Assembly: GCA_947476895.1 (NCBI GenBank)
Contig: CANJRX010000017.1
Coordinates: 1 to 44,992, forward strand
From: Fidelibacterota bacterium
GTDB lineage: Bacteria > Pseudomonadota > Alphaproteobacteria > Rhodospirillales > Rhodospirillaceae
Reading direction: 5' to 3'
DNA length: 44,992 nucleotides
Shown: positions 9,031 through 17,306 of the stretch, piece by piece
Layout: every line of letters starts with the position of its first letter
Numbering within the stretch: position 1 is the stretch's first letter
Translations under genes and position numbers: made by a program
The notes under the pieces: model-generated
Database searches by the model: none
What the model saw: only the letters and a program-made list of their open reading frames with translations
Told to the model about the DNA's origin: nothing

Positions 9031-9780
9031 ATGGCACAACCTCATATCATGATTGCGACACCCTGCTTCGGCGGGCTGGTCACCAAGGGCTACACCATTT
9101 CGCTGCTTCAGGCGGCTTTTGCCGCGAGCGCGTCCGGTGTGAAATTGAATGTGCATTTGGTGGGCGGCGACGCCCTGATTACGCGCGCGCGCAGCAGCAT
9201 CACCGCGGATTTTCTTGATATTCCCGAGGCGACGCATCTTCTGTTTGTCGATGCGGATATTTCCTTTGCGCCTGAACAGTTGTTCCGCGTGCTCGCCGCC
9301 GATAAGGACGTGGCCGCAGCCATGTATCCGATTAAAAGCATCGCATGGCATGAGATGGCGGAGCGTGCTCGCGAGGGCGAACCCTTAAACGAAGCTGGCC
9401 TAACTTATACCGCCAAGCTCTGCACGGGCGCAGCCGCGCGTGTCGACAACGATTTTGCCGCGGCCGACTATGCCGCCACCGGATTTTTGCTCATTAAGCG
9501 GCATGTGTTCGAGCGCATGATCGCTGCGTATCCTGAGACCAAGTTCAAGCACGTCGGTGTGCCGCAGCCAGGCGAGACGGAAAGAAAAAACCTTTACGCG
9601 CTGTACGAATGCATCATCGATCCCGAGACCGGCCACTACATGAGCGAAGACTATTCGTTTTGCCGCCGCTGGCGGAATATCGGCGGCGAGATTTGGGTCG
9701 ACCTGAAGAGCAAGCTCACCCACGAAGGACCGTTCCAGTTTCAAGGCAATACCGAACGGCGTTATGCCGGCGTGAAATAG
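9031..9780 (+). CDS. GT-A-type glycosyltransferase family protein
   Basis: This 249-aa protein starts with a beta-strand PHIMIATPCFGG and has LLFVDADISF, whose DAD (residues 74-76) is the metal- and sugar-nucleotide-binding DxD of GT-A transferases. Near the C-terminus SEDYSFCRRW (about residues 208-217) fits the acidic catalytic region seen in family-2-like enzymes. No membrane segment is present, so it is cytoplasmic or peripheral. ATG 9031 follows a GGGCGG sequence; the TTG one codon upstream is less likely. It begins 100 bp after the tRNA and is followed after three bases by a 75-aa gene. The acceptor is unknown. Confidence 0.8.
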   Translation: MAQPHIMIATPCFGGLVTKGYTISLLQAAFAASASGVKLNVHLVGGDALITRARSSITADFLDIPEATHLLFVDADISFAPEQLFRVLAADKDVAAAMYPIKSIAWHEMAERAREGEPLNEAGLTYTAKLCTGAAARVDNDFAAADYAATGFLLIKRHVFERMIAAYPETKFKHVGVPQPGETERKNLYALYECIIDPETGHYMSEDYSFCRRWRNIGGEIWVDLKSKLTHEGPFQFQGNTERRYAGVK

Positions 9781-9783
9781 CGT

Positions 9784-10011
9784 ATGGCCGAGCCGGTACA
9801 GATGCTGATTGATGTTGCTAAGAACAAGCCCGATCCAAGGGCCGTGTCCACATGGCTAACGGCTTATCTGGGTACGCGGCCTTTGAAGGCTAAGTATGCA
9901 GCCTTAAGCGCGCTTGAATCGCAAATGAAGGCGATGATGCCTCAACCGGATGCGCGGGTGGCTGGGTTGGTTTTGCGTGTGATCGAGAAAACGCGGGAGA
10001 CGCTTAAATAA
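9784..10011 (+). CDS. Small protein of unknown function (75 aa)
   Basis: I do not recognise this protein. It starts three bases after the stop of the glycosyltransferase gene and is probably translated from the same message. It is predicted mostly helical, soluble, Lys/Ala/Met-rich, with no Cys and no membrane segment. Good codon use and tight spacing support a real gene. Confidence 0.65.
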   Translation: MAEPVQMLIDVAKNKPDPRAVSTWLTAYLGTRPLKAKYAALSALESQMKAMMPQPDARVAGLVLRVIEKTRETLK

Positions 10012-10017
10012 GGCGCG

Positions 10018-10488
10018 TTACTTTTTGATCCGGTTTCCGAGCAGCTGATTGGCAACGGTCGCTTCGATCGTCACTGTTCCGGCTTGCTTGAAAACCAACG
10101 TGACCGGCACGGTTGAGCGCACGCCCACCGGCACTTTAAAATCCGACAATGTGACTTCCATAGCGCCCGGATGAAATGACTTACGGCTGTTGGCTTTAAT
10201 CTTTATGCCCGTCGTCGGCTTATTGAGAAAATCCCAGCCGCGCCATTTACCACGGCGCAGAATAGTGGTTTCAGCTACAGGGCTGGAGGCCGACAGCAAC
10301 GTATCGGGTTTCTCGCCGGTGTTGAGCACTTCAAAGAATACAGAAGCGCTGTCGTCCTCGTTTGGCGTCATCCTGGCCCACACTTCGTCCACTGCAACAG
10401 AGCCGTCCTGAGACAGCCGTGAGGCAGACGCCAAGCTAGCCGGCAGAACGGCGAGGGAAATGGCTAAAAGGGTGTTGGTAAAACGCAT
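10018..10488 (-). CDS. PCu(A)C-like periplasmic protein lacking the copper motif
   Basis: The 156-aa protein has a signal peptide (cleavage near SLASA) and the beta-sandwich layout of PCu(A)C copper chaperones: VWARMTP, then SASVFFEVLNTG, and a late KSFHPGAMEVTLSDFK segment. The family's copper site is H(M)x10Mx21HxM. Here the region after the first strand reads TTILRRGKW without the His/Met pair, and the HxM is replaced around HPGAM. Copper binding by the usual residues is therefore doubtful. ATG 10488 follows GGAGAG at good spacing; the GTG four codons upstream is not needed. It converges with the 75-aa gene, leaving six bases between stops. Confidence 0.7.
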   Translation of the reverse strand: MRFTNTLLAISLAVLPASLASASRLSQDGSVAVDEVWARMTPNEDDSASVFFEVLNTGEKPDTLLSASSPVAETTILRRGKWRGWDFLNKPTTGIKIKANSRKSFHPGAMEVTLSDFKVPVGVRSTVPVTLVFKQAGTVTIEATVANQLLGNRIKK

Positions 10489-10590
10489 ACGACTCTCCAC
10501 GGCGGGTACGTAAGTTACAACGCCGGAAAGTCAACGCGAGTGCGGGCAAAATAAAAGAAAAGTGACGGGAACTTTTTGGAGGGCGTGTAG

Positions 10591-11085
10591 TTACTGCAGC
10601 TTGTCCCACACCTGGACGTAATCACTCACTTTACCGTCCTTGCCCGTGTATTTGCCTTCAACGCGCATCTTTGTGTTGTTGGCGGCGAAGGTCACGACCT
10701 CGTTAAGCGACCAGCCTAAAGGCGACTGCGCAACGGACCGGAAACTCGTGGGCGAGAGATGGGTGAATGAGCGTTCGCCGTCTTTGCCATAGGGATAGAA
10801 TTTGCCGTCATAGGCGCCTTCATACGGAATAGCCGGCTGCAACCCCGTGTTGGCGTTCATCTCATAAACGATGAACTTCAGAATCTGGCCATTGTCATCG
10901 CTGACGACCATGGGACTTTCAGGCGACTTGAAAGCATCAGGCGGAATTTTGCTTTCAGCCTTGTTGACGATCCAGGAACCCTTCTGCGAGGTGAAGTTTG
11001 AATCGGCGGCGAAGCTTGTCGCGCCACTCAAGGCTGCAAGAAAGGCTAATGCGGCCAGAAAGCTAGAACGCAGATTGAAACGCAT
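10591..11085 (-). CDS. Small secreted protein, paralogue of the one at 41512
   Basis: A 164-aa protein with a clear signal peptide (SSFLAALAFLAALSGATSFAA). The mature part is beta-rich with GSWIVNKAESK, DGKFYPYGKDGE and a C-terminus VQVWDKLQ. The secreted protein at 41512 has GTWKMDPAKS, DGKYNKIDG and VQVYDKQ in the same order, so the two are distant relatives. The fold may be lipocalin-like, but function is unknown. The start at 11085 has GAGGAAC upstream; longer in-frame starts (11109, 11124) would precede the signal peptide. Confidence 0.7.
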   Translation of the reverse strand: MRFNLRSSFLAALAFLAALSGATSFAADSNFTSQKGSWIVNKAESKIPPDAFKSPESPMVVSDDNGQILKFIVYEMNANTGLQPAIPYEGAYDGKFYPYGKDGERSFTHLSPTSFRSVAQSPLGWSLNEVVTFAANNTKMRVEGKYTGKDGKVSDYVQVWDKLQ

Positions 11086-11202
11086 CGCCAAGTTCCTCTT
11101 CTTATCCATACAGAAGGTCTGCACGGGAGGCCGTGAAGATATGGATATGCCGCCCGGAAGGAAATAGGAATCATGTCTTTAAACGGCTATTTACGGCTGT
11201 AC

Positions 11203-11781
11203 TCATCCTGTTTTCAGCACAAAATCGAAGCGTCCGGTTTTGGTTCCGGCATCTTCGGCCATGGCCATCATAAGCGCCTGATCGAAAAGGCGGTCGCGGG
11301 CATTGCGACTTTCGCCCGGAAAGTAAAGCTGCGTGGTTAAGCTTGTGCTGCCGGGCACGATGACTTTTACATGGATATGGCGGGTGCGTCCGGGATAGAG
11401 ACCGGGCACTACGGTCTCAAGGCGGAAACGACCATCGCTATCCGCGCTCTGATGACCGCGTAAGCTGAACCCGCTGTTGTCGTATTCGCCCTCGTTGCTG
11501 GCTTGCCAGAAATCCAAGATCGCGCCGGGAATGGGTTTGCATGCAGCGGTCAACACGACGCCCGCGAGCAGCAATTTATTGCCTGTGATACCCGCTTCCA
11601 TAAGTGACGTGCGTTCCGGCGATTTGGGCTTGAAGTAGGGACCCTCATCGTTGGCGTGCGTGATGTCATCGTCGTCAGCGCAGGCGCGCGTCGGCGCCAG
11701 CTCGGCGCCAAAGGCAACGCGGGGCGCAAAACCCAAAAGCGGTGCGACCTGAAGTATTTTTCGGCGTGTGAAATTAATCAT
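11203..11781 (-). CDS. Tat-exported intradiol ring-cleavage dioxygenase-like protein
   Basis: Intradiol dioxygenases open catechol rings between the two hydroxyls with a non-haem Fe(III). The four expected ligands are visible: Tyr100 (EGEYDNSG), Tyr129 (PGLYPGR), His135 and His137 (RHIHVKV). The 192-aa protein has the family core and the GPYFKP motif near the N-terminus. It starts with TRRKILQ and a hydrophobic stretch ending AFGA, a Tat signal, so the enzyme would be exported folded with its iron. Most catechol dioxygenases are cytoplasmic; exported ones often act on unusual substrates. No other aromatic-degradation gene is next to it. Confidence 0.85.
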   Translation of the reverse strand: MINFTRRKILQVAPLLGFAPRVAFGAELAPTRACADDDDITHANDEGPYFKPKSPERTSLMEAGITGNKLLLAGVVLTAACKPIPGAILDFWQASNEGEYDNSGFSLRGHQSADSDGRFRLETVVPGLYPGRTRHIHVKVIVPGSTSLTTQLYFPGESRNARDRLFDQALMMAMAEDAGTKTGRFDFVLKTG

Positions 11782-11854
11782 GCGTATCTCCTATAATCGG
11801 AGGACGGATCAGCGTAGCAAAACCTGCGCAGAATTGTTCTGGCAACTCTGTAAT

Positions 11855-12658
11855 CTACGCCGCGAGTTTGTTCTGTTTCAGCCAGGCGAGAAGCAGATCA
11901 GCGGCCTTTTGGCGCGAATCATCGAGCATAAGACAGTGACCGGCATCTGGCAGCGTCTGTAACTCCGCAGCAAATAAAGCGGCGACAGCTTCGTCCTGAC
12001 CCTTGGGATGCAAGGGCGAGTCATCCTTGCCGCCAGAGAGGCATAAAGTGGGTCCTTGAATCCAGTTCGTATCAACGGTGATGTTGCGATTATAGAGATC
12101 GTTGAGAAACGCCGGACTTTCAGGGCAAAGCCGCGCCATGTAGGGCGTGATGTCGGCGTCGTTCAAACCACTGAGAAACCACTTGCGCGCACGCGCTTCC
12201 GGCGGCGGCGCGACCGGCGTGTCGGTGGGAAACGGTGGCAGCAGTTTAACGCCGTAAACATTGGCGGGTGGGGCAGGTGCCAGCAGAACAAGGGCCTTGG
12301 GTTTTACAACCGCAGACGCGGCCATGACGGCGAGTGCCCCTAGGCTATGCCCGGCCAGAATAATATCACCGCCCAGGTGCCGCGCAGCTTGCGCGATCTC
12401 GCTCGCCATATCGGCGACACCCAAATTTGCGAAATCTGCCGGCGGTGTTAGTCCGCCGTGACCCGGCAAATCCAAAGCGGTGACGGACACGTTGTGGCTT
12501 TTGAAAAATTCCAGAAACGGCGTCCAACACCAGGCGCCATGGAAGCCGCCGTGGACAAACAGCACTGCGGGGCCTTGCCCGCGCGCCGTCGTAGTAAGGC
12601 GACTACGGCCCACAGGCTGGGTATGAAAATCAGGAAGGTCTTCGAAATTGCAGAGCAC
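11855..12658 (-). CDS. Alpha/beta hydrolase
   Basis: The 267-aa protein has the oxyanion region LFVHGGFHGAWCW, the nucleophile elbow GHSLG (Ser105), an acid in the KDDSPLHP segment, and a late His in DAGHCLMLDD. Together these give the Ser-Asp-His triad of esterase and lipase-type alpha/beta hydrolases. It is close to the plant methyl-esterase/salicylate-binding style of enzyme by its HGGFHGAW start. The substrate is unknown and no signal peptide is seen. The GTG start at 12658 has GAGG about seven bases upstream. It follows the unknown gene at 12707-13459 by 48 bp. Confidence 0.85.
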   Translation of the reverse strand: MLCNFEDLPDFHTQPVGRSRLTTTARGQGPAVLFVHGGFHGAWCWTPFLEFFKSHNVSVTALDLPGHGGLTPPADFANLGVADMASEIAQAARHLGGDIILAGHSLGALAVMAASAVVKPKALVLLAPAPPANVYGVKLLPPFPTDTPVAPPPEARARKWFLSGLNDADITPYMARLCPESPAFLNDLYNRNITVDTNWIQGPTLCLSGGKDDSPLHPKGQDEAVAALFAAELQTLPDAGHCLMLDDSRQKAADLLLAWLKQNKLAA

Positions 12659-12706
12659 CGGACGCCTCGCAGCTTTGGCGTATCAATAGCACAGTGCCGA
12701 TTGCCC

Positions 12707-13459
12707 TTAAAACGAAGCGGCTCTGCGGCGTGGGCGGCGGCGGGCAGGGGCCGGTGCAGCTGACGCGAGGGCCAGGTTCTGCAATGCCATTTCGGTTTCT
12801 TCCTCGTCCATCTCTTCAGGCTCGTCCCAATAGAGTGTGAACTTGGTGCGGAAATCGCGCCACCAATGCGGCACGCCTACGGCGAGCGGCTCACCGAGCA
12901 GATGGCGAAAGCCTTTATCGCGCATCAAACTTTGTGTGGCTTCGATTTTATCGACGCTAATCTGCTGCAAAAGCGTTTTGACGACTGTATCGTAGGGCGT
13001 CTTCTGAAGATCTAGGCCGCTGCCAAGGTCGATGCGACCGATCAGCAGGAAGACAAGGTCCGACACGACACGATCCTGGCGGCCCGCGGCGGCGTCGGCA
13101 TGCGGATAAAGCCCGCGGATGCGCGCGGCATCCAAGGCCACCACGCCTGCGAAATAATAGTCGTCGATGGGGTTGATCTCGAACAAGGCGCGGCGCTCGT
13201 CATACGTCAAAGCGTGTTCCGACAGCCCATCGATCAAGATCCTGCTCCACGCCGGATAGGTGCGAGCCGCAACTGCTGACATGGCGCTGAGGAAATGCGC
13301 GACGGCTTCGCGCGCTTCGGCGGCATTTTCAGGAATGTCGCTGCCGAATATGCGGCGCAACTTGACCATCGTGCGCCGCACAGCTGCGGCGACGCCCTTT
13401 GGCTTTTGCGATCCAAGCGGCGTCTTGTTTCGCGCGCCGTTTACCTGACCAGCCACCAC
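12707..13459 (-). CDS. Uncharacterised 250-aa protein
   Basis: I do not recognise this protein. It is helical and soluble, with an Arg/Lys-rich N-terminus, a central part rich in Asp and Tyr (YDERRALFEINPIDDYYF), a Trp-rich HWWRDFRTKF, and a C-terminal acidic run (EEMDEEETE) followed by an Arg-rich tail. The tail could bind nucleic acid. GTG 13459 follows GGGGG; the nearby ATG is out of frame. It is probably in one transcript with the hydrolase downstream. Confidence 0.65.
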   Translation of the reverse strand: MVAGQVNGARNKTPLGSQKPKGVAAAVRRTMVKLRRIFGSDIPENAAEAREAVAHFLSAMSAVAARTYPAWSRILIDGLSEHALTYDERRALFEINPIDDYYFAGVVALDAARIRGLYPHADAAAGRQDRVVSDLVFLLIGRIDLGSGLDLQKTPYDTVVKTLLQQISVDKIEATQSLMRDKGFRHLLGEPLAVGVPHWWRDFRTKFTLYWDEPEEMDEEETEMALQNLALASAAPAPARRRPRRRAASF

Positions 13460-13757
13460 ATAACCCCCAATTTCCCTGGCTAAAATAGCCTCTTCCAGCG
13501 TCTCGGCTCTGAGCGGCCTATATCGCTTGGAGGATGCGGGGGACGGTCAGCAGCCCCTCAAACTGTAGGGTTGTGACAACTGTTCCGCGAACACAACATG
13601 CCATGATTCGGAATGTCCGTGAAGCGGGTCTCGCCCGACAAGATGTTGATTACTCATTATTTCACGTTGCAAGAGAACCCACGAGCGATATTGATGTGAC
13701 TTGTGAAGCTCGCGATAGAGCGTGTTGGGGTTGTGTTGGGGACCGTAGAGAATATCC

Positions 13758-14729
13758 ATGAGCGAAGCTGATCTTCACTCCATGGAGAAGGTCGTCGCCT
13801 TTATCGGCGAGCCGGATGACATAGCGCGGCGCGAGTTACGCCAGATCCTGAATCACGCCGGAATCAAACAGGTCAGTGCGCATTCGAACCTTTTAAATCT
13901 GGCGACCCTGATGGGCCAGATGTCGCCGGACCTGATTATCCTGTCGGACGACCTCGATCCCCAGGTCTTCGAATTCATCCGCAACGTTCGCCACAACAAG
14001 ATCGGCAACAATCCCTTTGTGGTGATCTTCACCATGTCGGCACCCGATCATGTCGAAGCGGTGAAGCGCGCGATGCAGGCCGGCACGGACGACATCATCA
14101 TCAAGCCCGCCGTAGAGGAGCAGCTTCTGCAACGCCTCAAGCGGGTCACGATGAACCGTTTGGCTTTCATCGTGACCAGCGACTACGTGGGGCCTGACCG
14201 GCGCGGCCTGAGCCGCTCGTCGAACATCCGGCGGATCAACGTGCTTAATACCCTGCTTGAAAAAGTCTCGGGCAAGGACGTGAACCCGGAGACGATCCGT
14301 ACGGCTGTGGACGGCTGCATGAACGAGGTGCTTCAGGCCCGTCTGGACAGTCACAGTCTGCGGCTTGGCTTTGTATGCAATCTGGTGCTCGAAGCCTATA
14401 AGGCCAACAAAATCACCCCGGATTTGCACGAAAAGATGCTGGTTCTGGTGGACGTCCTGAAGGATGCCGCCAAGACGGCTGAACGCCTTGGAGACAAGGA
14501 ACTGGCCCTTTTATGTGGCTCGCTCTCCGCCGACGTCGTCCTGATTGCCGGGCGCTACACGGCCCTGACCGCCAAGGATATGGATTTACTGCAAAAACTT
14601 TCCAAGGCGGTCGTTTCGGCAGTGAAACCAAGTGCAACGCCTGATAAATTGGAAGAAGAAACCCGCGCCGCGGCTGACACTTACCAGCAGCGTCAACGCG
14701 CAGGTTTTAACCTGGCGCAGGAAATTTAA
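13758..14729 (+). CDS. Receiver-like (possibly pseudo-receiver) protein with YVGPDRR motif
   Basis: The 323-aa protein begins with a CheY-like domain (about residues 10-130): acidic pocket E18/D20/D21, switch Thr92, and Lys116 in IIIKP. The strand that should carry the phosphoacceptor reads DLIILSDDLDP, which puts Ser63 at the Asp position and Asp64 just after it. Next comes YVGPDRR (143-149), a motif shared by a group of alphaproteobacterial regulators, and a helical C-terminal part of about 170 residues. It would act in signalling in the cytoplasm. The gene at 14760 follows by 30 bp, so the two probably work together. Confidence 0.75.
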   Translation: MSEADLHSMEKVVAFIGEPDDIARRELRQILNHAGIKQVSAHSNLLNLATLMGQMSPDLIILSDDLDPQVFEFIRNVRHNKIGNNPFVVIFTMSAPDHVEAVKRAMQAGTDDIIIKPAVEEQLLQRLKRVTMNRLAFIVTSDYVGPDRRGLSRSSNIRRINVLNTLLEKVSGKDVNPETIRTAVDGCMNEVLQARLDSHSLRLGFVCNLVLEAYKANKITPDLHEKMLVLVDVLKDAAKTAERLGDKELALLCGSLSADVVLIAGRYTALTAKDMDLLQKLSKAVVSAVKPSATPDKLEEETRAAADTYQQRQRAGFNLAQEI

Positions 14730-14759
14730 CGCGCAGCCGGCGAGGCCCCCGTGGTTACG

Positions 14760-15311
14760 ATGGACGAACCAGTCATTGAGATTTTGCCCCTCGCCAAGGG
14801 TCAGTTCCTGTTCAAGCAGGGCGATCCGGCGAAGTCGGCTTATATTCTCAGCAGCGGCACCATCGGCATTTTCAAAGAAGTAGACGGCAAGCGCCAACCC
14901 ATCGCCCGGGTCAAAAAGGGCGAATTCTTTGGGGAGATGGCGATTATCGACGGTCGCCCGCGGCGCAATTCCGCCATGGCGCTGGAAGATTGCACGCTGT
15001 CGCTCGTGTCCAAGGACATGATCGAAGAAAAGCTGTCGAATTCCGACGCCATGATCCGCACCTTGCTGCATATGCTGAGCAACAGCTTGCGTATGGTCCA
15101 CGAGGCTTACGCCCCCAAAGGCACTATCGGCGATGCCGTGCGCGAACTGAAGGAACAGGCGCGGTATATCCAGTCTCAGATTGAGACCGGCTCGCCCGAA
15201 CGCAAAAAAGACGGCACCCCAGCCGCCAAGAAAATGACCGAACTGACGGACGCCATCGTCAAGTTGGTGGACAGCGTTCCCGACCTGGACCGGCGGACCC
15301 CGACGGAGTAA
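14760..15311 (+). CDS. Cyclic-nucleotide-binding domain protein
   Basis: This 183-aa protein carries one cNMP-binding barrel (about residues 5-110). The phosphate-binding cassette is visible as FFGEMAIIDGRPRRNSA, with Glu59 for the ribose and Arg69 for the phosphate. There is no helix-turn-helix, so it is not a CRP-type transcription factor. The rest is helical (residues 110-180) with a Lys-rich segment. It starts 30 bp after the receiver-like gene. ATG 14760 was chosen over GTG 14751 because neither has a clear ribosome site. It may relay cAMP or cGMP levels to the neighbouring protein. Confidence 0.8.
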   Translation: MDEPVIEILPLAKGQFLFKQGDPAKSAYILSSGTIGIFKEVDGKRQPIARVKKGEFFGEMAIIDGRPRRNSAMALEDCTLSLVSKDMIEEKLSNSDAMIRTLLHMLSNSLRMVHEAYAPKGTIGDAVRELKEQARYIQSQIETGSPERKKDGTPAAKKMTELTDAIVKLVDSVPDLDRRTPTE

Positions 15312-15513
15312 TCCGCCGACCTTATCCGCCTGGGCGGGGTTCAGGCCCGCATCACCATTCGTTACCTTCAGTCTCTTTCTTACAATCCTGTAATTCCAAC
15401 CTTTTTTGGCTTTTCTGTAGACTTGCGCGGTAGCTTACGGCGGCATAACGTTCCGCCCGCCGCGGTAGGAATCTTGGGGTCCTTCAGCGGTGACGTGCAG
15501 AAGGGGATTCACG

Positions 15514-16488
15514 ATGACGATGGTGGAAATCGACCATCTTTCAAAATCTTTCGGCGATTTTCAGGCGGTGGACGACATCAGCCTCTCGGTCCGCAAGGGC
15601 GAGGTGCTGGGCTTCCTAGGACCGAACGGCGCCGGCAAGACCACAACCATGCGCATGATTTCGGGCTTCCTCGCGCCGACGTCGGGTACAGCGCGTGTCT
15701 GTGGCCACGATGTGGTGACAAACGCTCTCGGTGTGAAGGGCGTCATCGGCTACATGCCGGAAGGCTCGCCGTCCTACGACGACATGACGGTGACCGCCTT
15801 CTTACGCTTCATCGCCGAAATTCGCGGCTTCACGGGCGCTGATCGCGATGAACGTATCGCAAAGGTCGCGCGCCGTTTGGACATCACCGACATGATGGAG
15901 CGGCCTATCGACGTGCTGTCGAAGGGCTACCGCCGCCGTGTCGGCTTGGCGCAAAGCATTTTGCACGATCCGCCGGTGCTGCTGCTCGATGAACCCACCG
16001 ATGGTCTCGATCCCAATCAAAAACACCAGGTGCGTAGCCTGATCGCCGAAATGGCGGCCGAGAAGGCCATCATCATTTCCACCCACATTCTGGAAGAAGT
16101 CGAAGCTGTCTGTACCCGGGCGGTGATCATCGGTCGCGGCAAAGTGCTGGCTGACGGCACGGCGAAAGAGCTTCTGACACGCCTGCCGGATTTCACGGCG
16201 GTCTCGATCACACTACCGGAATCCTCGGCTGGCGCAGCGGCGGCTTACTTCCGCAATCATCCGAGCGTTGCAGCGGTATTCGAGACATCCGAAGGTAACG
16301 GCCGCTCAAAGTTGCGGCTCACGCCTAAAGAGGGCGGCATCAAGCTTGAAGATATCGCCGCCGCGGCGCGTGCGCAGAATTTCCCGGTCGCTGAAATCTA
16401 TCAAGACGGCGGCAATCTCGATGACGTTTTCCGGCTGATCACCACAGGTGATGCCAAGCAGGGGGGCGTCAGGCAGGTCGCGGCGTAA
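15514..16488 (+). CDS. ABC transporter ATP-binding protein (GldA-like)
   Basis: The 324-aa ATPase has Walker A GPNGAGKT (36-43), signature region LSKGYRRRVGLAQ, Walker B VLLLDEPTDGLDP and a STHILEEVEAVC switch. The C-terminal extension of about 90 residues is usual for ATPases of ABC-2 exporters such as GldA or NosF. It should power the permease encoded next. ATG 15514 lies seven bases after AAGGGG. The following genes at 16560, 17307 and 19204 form the rest of a Gld-like export module. Confidence 0.92.
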   Translation: MTMVEIDHLSKSFGDFQAVDDISLSVRKGEVLGFLGPNGAGKTTTMRMISGFLAPTSGTARVCGHDVVTNALGVKGVIGYMPEGSPSYDDMTVTAFLRFIAEIRGFTGADRDERIAKVARRLDITDMMERPIDVLSKGYRRRVGLAQSILHDPPVLLLDEPTDGLDPNQKHQVRSLIAEMAAEKAIIISTHILEEVEAVCTRAVIIGRGKVLADGTAKELLTRLPDFTAVSITLPESSAGAAAAYFRNHPSVAAVFETSEGNGRSKLRLTPKEGGIKLEDIAAAARAQNFPVAEIYQDGGNLDDVFRLITTGDAKQGGVRQVAA

Positions 16489-16559
16489 CGCCTCGGCTTC
16501 TTCCGAACCATCACATTTTTTAGACACCGCGTTAGAGACTTTTGTCCAAAGGCACTTTC

Positions 16560-17294
16560 ATGCGTCACACGTGGATCATTACTAAGCGCGAGCTGGCCGC
16601 ATATTTCGCCACCCCCGTCGCTTTCGTCTTCATCGCCATTTTCGTGGCCTTGAGCGGCGCACTTAACTTTTACATCGGCCGGTTCTTCGAAAAGGACCAA
16701 GCCAGCCTGGACACTTTCTTCAGCTTCCATCCGTGGCTGTATCTGCTGCTGGTTCCGGCGGTGTCGATGCGCTTGTGGTCGGAAGAGCGCAAGTCCGGCA
16801 CCATCGAGCAGCTTCTGACACTGCCGGTAACGACGACGCAGGCGGTGCTGGGTAAGTTCATCGCGGCCTGGATGTTCTGCGGTATCGCCCTGGCGCTGAC
16901 GGCCCCGTTGTGGGTGACGGTGAACATTCTGGGTGAGCCGGACAATGGCGCGATCTTTGTCGGCTATGTCGGCAGCTTCCTTTTGGCGGGCGCGTTCCTG
17001 GCCATCGGCATTTGCATGTCGGCCCTCACGCGTAACCAGATCATCGCCTTCATCGCCGGATCGGTCGTGTGCTTTATGTTCACCTTTAGCGGTGTAGATA
17101 TGGTGCTCAATGCTTTCCGCGGCTGGATGCCTGATACGGTTGTCGAAACCATCGCTTCATTCAGCTTCATTTCTCGGTTCCAGTCTGTGACGCGCGGCGT
17201 CTTTGAACTGCGGGACATCGTCTTCCTGGGTTCGCTGACGGCCTTTTGGCTTTTTGCCACGGTCATCTTTGTCGATGCCCGGAAAGCGGCGTAG
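16560..17294 (+). CDS. ABC-2 type permease (GldF-like)
   Basis: The 244-aa protein has about six hydrophobic segments and starts with the basic RHTWIITKRELAAYF found in this permease group, followed by FATPVAFVFIAIF. The segment MRLWSEERKSGTIEQLLTLP is the cytoplasmic coupling loop typical of ABC-2 exporters of the GldF/NosY kind. ATG 16560 is preferred to TTG 16542. It lies 71 bp after the ATPase gene and 12 bp before the GldG-like gene. The cargo is not known. Confidence 0.9.
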   Translation: MRHTWIITKRELAAYFATPVAFVFIAIFVALSGALNFYIGRFFEKDQASLDTFFSFHPWLYLLLVPAVSMRLWSEERKSGTIEQLLTLPVTTTQAVLGKFIAAWMFCGIALALTAPLWVTVNILGEPDNGAIFVGYVGSFLLAGAFLAIGICMSALTRNQIIAFIAGSVVCFMFTFSGVDMVLNAFRGWMPDTVVETIASFSFISRFQSVTRGVFELRDIVFLGSLTAFWLFATVIFVDARKAA

Positions 17295-17306
17295 GGGGAA
17301 CAGCAC

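Noticed and set aside
13534-13757. Open frames on both strands in the gap before the receiver-like gene
   Set aside because: They overlap each other, lack ribosome sites and have unusual composition; the gap more likely holds promoters.
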